From Pyrus communis (lineage: Eukaryota; Streptophyta; Magnoliopsida; Rosales; Rosaceae), in contig NC_084803.1 in NCBI RefSeq assembly GCF_963583255.1, positions 15,821,428 through 15,885,427 on the forward strand: a stretch of DNA of 64,000 nt, written 5' to 3'. Both the position numbers and the translations under genes were made by a program. This document shows positions 59,360-64,000 of this stretch, in pieces. The first letter of the stretch is position 1. Every line of letters starts with the position of its first letter. Below the pieces are notes generated by a model that worked only from the letters and a program-made list of their open reading frames with translations, was not told the DNA's origin and did not search any database.

Positions 59360-61430
59360 AACTACTTCACCAATAGAAACATCAAAAGTAAAGGTGAGCT
59401 AGTTTCCGGAGAAATAAAGAAGGTCTTGAAGTCTTTACCAGAAAACTCAAAGTTAGATGGCTGCCCAAAGAGATAATTTACATAACCCAGCTTGTAGAAA
59501 TCAGGTTGACTCTGAGTAAGCGAAGCCTCGAACCCAGCCTTCTCACCCTTCAACTGCTCGTTTTCCTATAGCAGATAAGTATGGACCCACTATAGCTTTT
59601 CCACTTCCTTCTTCAAATCGTCGTTGATCAAAGCACCTTGGAGTTCCAACACTTAAGGCTCAAGCCTATCAACGACCATCTTGAAGTGGATCAATTGGTT
59701 GTAAGCAACAATCAGTTCTTCATCCTCTATGTAAGCAATAGAGTGGAGCTCAGAGACGGCATGCTCAAGGGCTTGATTTTGAGAGAAGTAAGGGCAGAGA
59801 TATTAGACCCATTCAAAGAAGCAAGCTCAGATTCCAGCTTATTGACTTCCTCGGCCGAGGAGTAGGCTTTGGCTACCACGGTTCTTGGCATCTCCTTGGC
59901 ACAGCCTTAGTATCCTCTTGATCAAAGAACATAGACTCGACTGCTAGAATCGCCGTTTTCTGCATCATAGCCAGCAGAGCAGTCATCCTATACTCAATCG
60001 TATACTTCGCAAAGGAACTTGGGCCAACAATCCCCCTGACGCCATCAACAAACTTGGCACATACATTCATGTCCTCGAGCAAATCCGGTCTCAAAAGCGC
60101 ACAAATCCCAGCAACTTCTTTAGAAACAGACTTGAAGATTTCTCACAACTGCCCGCACAAGCAGTCTCCTTCTTCTCAACAGACAAATCAGTCTTAGTAG
60201 TAGAGGGAAAAGGGTTTTGTGCCATTTCAGCATGCAAAGGCACCCTGTCACTCTTCATAGTAGCAAGCCCCTCTAAAGGTGAACCAAACTTAGCCCTAAA
60301 CGGATGTTTTGGCACAAATTTTAGCACTAGAGGCATGGAGGAACTTCAACGCTAAGCAATCCTATTAGTAATCTAACTAGCCATCTTAGGAACTGCAAGC
60401 ATCATTGGCATAGATCTAGAAACCTCATCATTCTCACCCTTGGGAGAAATTAAGTCAATTAAAAGCTTGGGACCAGTCGGCAAACCCTCACGAGCAGCAG
60501 AAGAAGTTTTTGGCTTTTTCTCAGCTGACGTATCTTGAGCAGAAGAGGAAGGTCTCTTTTTCCTACCTACATTTGCAGCATGCTCCACCACAGTGATAGG
60601 ACGAACCAACACCTTAACCTTGATTCACTTTATCTCCTCTCTCAGGGGCAACATATCTTTCTCCCTACGAAGAGAACTAAGCAGTCAACGTCACTCCTAA
60701 TACTTAGAGGGAATGCCTAATGCGATATGCATTTTCCTTACGTCTGAAGAAGTCTTAGGAGTTGAACCAAATTCTGAATATGCAAAAACAGCGGGAAACA
60801 ATTAGAAATTTAGAGAGCAACTTAGCACAAATACAAAGTAGCAGAGAGATTAAGCAGCTTACTTATCGGATATGAAGACCATTGGAACACAAAGCTCAGG
60901 GAAGAGTCAGACTCCCACTATCCGCTCATCTCCAAAGTCTCATTGGCCCAGTCATAATCTCCCTTGCTCGAATGATCAAAGAGCCTATAGGGGGACCGTA
61001 GCAGCCTAACTCCCTTGTTGTGGCCTATGTCAAAGAAACGGTTAGATCTAAGTCAAAGAATTGGCTTAGATTGAGGAATCCCACCATCACATGGACCGTA
61101 TTCGGAGAACATTGAGATGAGGCACACTTCATAAAGCAAAGTACTTCCTAGAAGAAATGAGGCATGGGAAAAGTAAATCCCAACACAAAGTAGCAAGGCT
61201 AGAACTTGATGGCTCTTCGAGTCCCACCACATGGCTCACGGCTGCTACCATTTTTAACACGCTTCACTCACACTCCCGACGAAATACCGTGCCTATATGC
61301 TTCAAGGAAGTCTCTAAACAAGTCATCCGAGCCAATTTTAAAGTGAGCAGCCTTGAAGTAGCCAACCTTGCTCAAATACCTGCCTTAACGATACAAGGGC
61401 AGCACACCATCATCGTTCTTATGGCTTGAG
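59360..61430 (-). pseudogene. Antisense accessory ORF region of the Tat element
   Basis: Minus-strand reading, in pieces, gives FFDIGHNKGVRLLRSPYRLF and DYDWANETLEM (about 61050-60920), and a Lys/Ser-rich part with RKKRPSSSAQDTSAEKKPK (60612-60373). Further on come DLLEDMNVCAKFVDGVRG and a Glu/Leu-rich stretch likely to be a coiled coil (60094-59400). Antisense ORFs at this position are known in Tat-lineage elements (for example Grande and Retand types). Their function is unknown. Here frames are broken by stops and shifts, so it is a dead copy. Confidence 0.6.
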
Positions 61431-61495
61431 GAAAACATGATTGAAGAAATTCTACAAAGATGCAAGGAAGATTCGTTAGATGGTTGTACAAAGAA

Positions 61496-61497
<2 letters not shown>

Positions 61498-61531
<34 letters not shown>
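61498..61531. repeat. Poly(A) tract inside the Tat element
   Basis: A run of about 34 A's. It is followed by a region (61540-61830) rich in GGCCT/AGGCC words in both orders, a local low-complexity repeat. Confidence 0.9.
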
Positions 61532-61533
<2 letters not shown>

Positions 61534-62365
61534 TTGGCACAATAGGCCTCACGGCCCAAACAGCTTTCGGCCTCTTTCTTTCCTCTCTCGGACACGGGTC
61601 CAAGCCCAAAAAAAAAGGCAGCAGCTAGCGCACCAGGCCTCCCTGGCCCAAAATCACGGCCTAAACTGCAATAACCTAGCGACCATGCCAGGCCTTGTGG
61701 CCTAGTCTAATTCCTTAACCCAAAAGGCCTATCGGCCTCATTGCTCTTCTCTCCCAGGCACGGGCCTGAGCCCAGCCTACACACAAAAAATAAAAATAAA
61801 AATAAAAAAGGGAGGCCCACGCCTCCCTGGCCCATCTCTCCTCACGATCCAGGTATAGAGGCCCAGATCGCAGCACCCAAGCTTCAGCCAATCGCCAGCC
61901 TTCGGCCCGAGCCGAGCCAATACCGCACTAAACCCACAGATCCACCCCGCGCCAGCAACTATGCCGTGGCTTTTTAGCCACTTTTTCATGCCTCCTTGAC
62001 CTTCATCGAGCCACCCCGAGGCTCCCAAAAAATTAAGAAGACAAGGAAAATTAATTTTTCTTACCTTGAAGCAACGAAAAATGATCATTTGCACGGGCAA
62101 GATGTAGAAGATTGCTAGGGGAGGGAAAAAAATATCCTCTAAGCTTTTTCTCTCTTATAGGGAAAAATAAATCACTCTCCAAAGTTGATTTAATAATCTA
62201 CTTAAGGTAGACTTAAATAGGCTATGAGAGAAATTTATATCCCTTTCTTAGAATGATCTATTTTCCAATTAAAGAGGGAATCAACATCAAAATAGGGAAC
62301 AATCCTATGTTTCCTAAAGCAAGAAGATCTCTACACCTGCTGCATTTTCCTGCGAGTAGCCCATC

Positions 62366-62380
62366 AGGTGTGGGGGGATT
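62366..62380 (+). promoter_or_regulatory. Polypurine tract of the Tat element
   Basis: GGTGTGGGGGGATT lies directly before the 3' LTR, where plus-strand DNA synthesis is primed in LTR retrotransposons. Confidence 0.8.
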
Positions 62381-62996
62381 TGTGGTGCCAAAAATAATCA
62401 AGAAAAATATGGAGGTGACACGTGGATTTTTGGATAAAAAGACAAGATTACCCTTGAGGCACATCAGGACTCCTACACGCGAGCAGTGAACAATCACCAC
62501 TCAATCAAGGTCAAAAGTGATCAAAATAGGTATTTATTCAAAACCTATTTCATACATCCTCATCAATTCCTCCGCACAAGGTAACCTCCAAATATTCATT
62601 CAAAATATGATTAATTACCTAATTAATTAATTGATTTTCTAATTAATTAATTAATTTTCTAATTGATTGCAAGATATTATGATGACATAATATCTTGCAA
62701 TTACACCCTCAAATCACCAAAAGTGGTTGGTTCAGACCTCTCCAAAGATGGGTGGCCACACCTTTATAAATACCATTTCGTTTCTCCAAAAACCTAAATT
62801 GAATCTTCTTGCAAAATTCTCCAAATTCTCTAAACATTTTCCCCTCAAAATTCTAACTTTGGCATCGGTGGTTCTTCGGCTAAAGCCTCCCCATTCATCG
62901 TAGGCGCGTGAGGCTCTTGGCCTTGACCTAAGGTGTTAATTGTTTTTGCAGGTGCATTTTCATCCAAGAACAAGAAGAAAGAAATTTGCATCCACA
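62381..62996 (+). repeat. 3' LTR of the Tat element
   Basis: A 616-bp copy of the 5' LTR, TGTGGTGCC...TTTGCATCCACA, with TATA box TATAAATACCA near 62767 and the same hairpin at 62667-62700. It is followed by the ATACT duplication and then by the right half of the hairpin MITE. Confidence 0.9.
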
Positions 62997-63001
62997 ATAC
63001 T

Positions 63002-63117
63002 ATTTATATTCAATTTTAAATAAAAAAAACTTACAATGATTTTTAACATCACGATGAACGACTGTGATTTAAGGATCCCTGGAATCCTCACAAAGAGGAT
63101 TCGGCGAGGATCCTCAC
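63002..63117. mobile_element. Hairpin MITE, copy 3, right part
   Basis: ATTTATATTCAATTTTAAAT directly continues the left part ending at 52145, as in the uninterrupted copy at 4312-4486, and goes on to GATGAACGACTGTGATTT and GGATCCCTGGAATCC. This confirms the MITE was present before the retrotransposon. Confidence 0.8.
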
Positions 63118-63410
63118 TCTAACTTAATTATCTGCCCACTCGGAAATTTGTGAGGAAGCTACAAATACATTAACTTGGTTCAAAATTTTGTGTATTCTGG
63201 AGCATCCAGTCATTCAAGCGTTTTAACCATTAAATTTTATTTTTCGTAGTTTATATAAAAATTTAACGATTAAACAAGATCTAAAGAAGCACCTAAGTAA
63301 GATTTTAGTCTTAGTTCATAGAACATAAATTAAACAAAACCGATTGTCCTTCCGTTTTTCCTAGCCGATGAGTTGGCTGGATCGAATAGAAACCACGCAT
63401 ATGTTATAGA

Positions 63411-64000
63411 ATTGGGTTTTTATCACAAGTAGTTCCTGAAATTGACTATTACCATCAAGATGGTCCCTGAAATTGAAAATAAATCAATATAGTCCCTGAA
63501 AATAGGTGTCATAAATCAATGTAGTATTTCCATCACAATTCTATTAAAAATTCCGTTAAGTGATGATATGGTACATAAATAGGCCCCATAAGATTTACGG
63601 GTTTTAATCACAAATAGTCCCTGAAATTGACCTACACCATCAAGATGATCCCTGAAATTGAAAATCGATCAATGTAGTCCTTGAACATAAGTGTTGCAAA
63701 TCAATATGATCATTCTGCCACAATTTTGTAAAAAAAAAATTGTTATGTGCTTATGTGTGTTTAATAATTAATTAAAAAAAGTCTAAATACCTTTTTGCTC
63801 AATGAATTTTTTTTGGCCTTTTAGCCAAAATGGTCCCTGAGATTTGCATAACTCCTTACTTTGGTCCCTGAGATTTGAAATCAATAGAAGTGGTCCCTGA
63901 GATTGTCCATCATTAATCATTTTGGTCTTTTCATGAAAAACCTCCATTAAATAAGAATAAAATGACAAAAATACCCTCAATTTTTCGTCAAATCATTTTG
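63411..64000. repeat. Tandem 'TGGTCCCTGA' repeat, runs off window
   Basis: Two ~185-bp units (63411-63594, 63595-63778) each hold TTTTxATCACAAxTAGT, TCCCTGAAATTGAC, CATCAAGATG and TGAAATTGAAAAT. A third related but different block (63780-64000) has three TGGTCCCTGAGATT words. It is non-coding. Probably part of a larger TIR element continuing beyond the end. Confidence 0.65.

Larger units (their letters stand above)
52146..62996 (+). mobile_element. Ty3/Gypsy Tat-lineage retrotransposon, degenerate
   Basis: A 10.85-kb element: 5' LTR 52146-52760, gag, protease, reverse transcriptase, two RNase H domains, integrase tail, spacer, antisense ORF region, polypurine tract and 3' LTR 62381-62996. 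It is flanked by the 5-bp duplication ATACT (52141-52145, 62997-63001). Tat lineage is inferred from the dual RNase H arrangement and the antisense ORF between pol and the 3' LTR, both known from that lineage. Many stops and frameshifts, an integrase deletion and a tandem duplication in gag make it inactive. The LTRs differ at many positions, so the insertion is old. Confidence 0.9.

Noticed and set aside
61437..61977. Lysine-rich ORFs
   Set aside because: Poly-Lys comes from a poly(A) tract and the rest from GGCC-rich low-complexity DNA inside the retrotransposon.

Overview
This is nuclear DNA from a flowering plant, very probably a eudicot. The genes have many introns with GT-AG borders, spacers are AT-rich, and plant-only families are present (GASA/Snakin, WEB, a plant-type TRA1). 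Transposable-element debris is dense: Ty3/Gypsy of the Tat and Athila types, a Cassandra TRIM with 5S rRNA-like LTRs, hAT and Mutator MITEs, and LINE pieces. The repeat style resembles Rosaceae, but that is only an impression. No bacterial or organellar gene was seen.

Four host genes are well supported. (1) A GASA/Snakin cysteine-rich secreted peptide gene, three exons, 5912-6534 (+). (2) A small acidic protein gene, three exons, 18244-19760 (+); its promoter carries AACGG (MSA-type) motifs, which suggests G2/M expression. (3) A full-length TRA1/TRRAP gene on the minus strand, 20489-44156. I could join 35 coding exons in frame into about 3,949 codons, ending in an intact FATC tail. (4) A two-exon WEB-family coiled-coil gene, 47331-48317 (+). 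Genes 2 and 3 converge about 0.7 kb apart; genes 3 and 4 diverge with about 3.2 kb between their starts.

The remainder is mostly mobile DNA. 1-5.4 kb holds an LTR-like repeat, a 1.15-kb Mutator-like element with long TIRs and a Copia-type solo LTR. 7.8-16.4 kb is a nest containing a second copy of the LTR-like repeat, an Athila-type gag remnant, a tandem Cassandra TRIM, a minisatellite and several TIR elements. TRA1 introns hold a hAT MITE with another element inside it, a LINE tail and other MITEs. 48.8-51.7 kb holds a retroposed RNase H fragment with a poly(A) tail and a Russian-doll set of TIR elements. 52146-62996 is one degenerate Tat-lineage retrotransposon. It has two LTRs, a 5-bp target duplication, dual RNase H, a deletion of integrase, an internal gag duplication and an antisense accessory ORF, and it sits inside an older hairpin MITE.

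The host genes do not form a pathway. TRA1 is the scaffold of SAGA/NuA4 histone acetyltransferases, GASA is a secreted antimicrobial/hormone-related peptide, WEB proteins belong to a coiled-coil family linked to chloroplast movement, and the acidic protein is probably cell-cycle linked.
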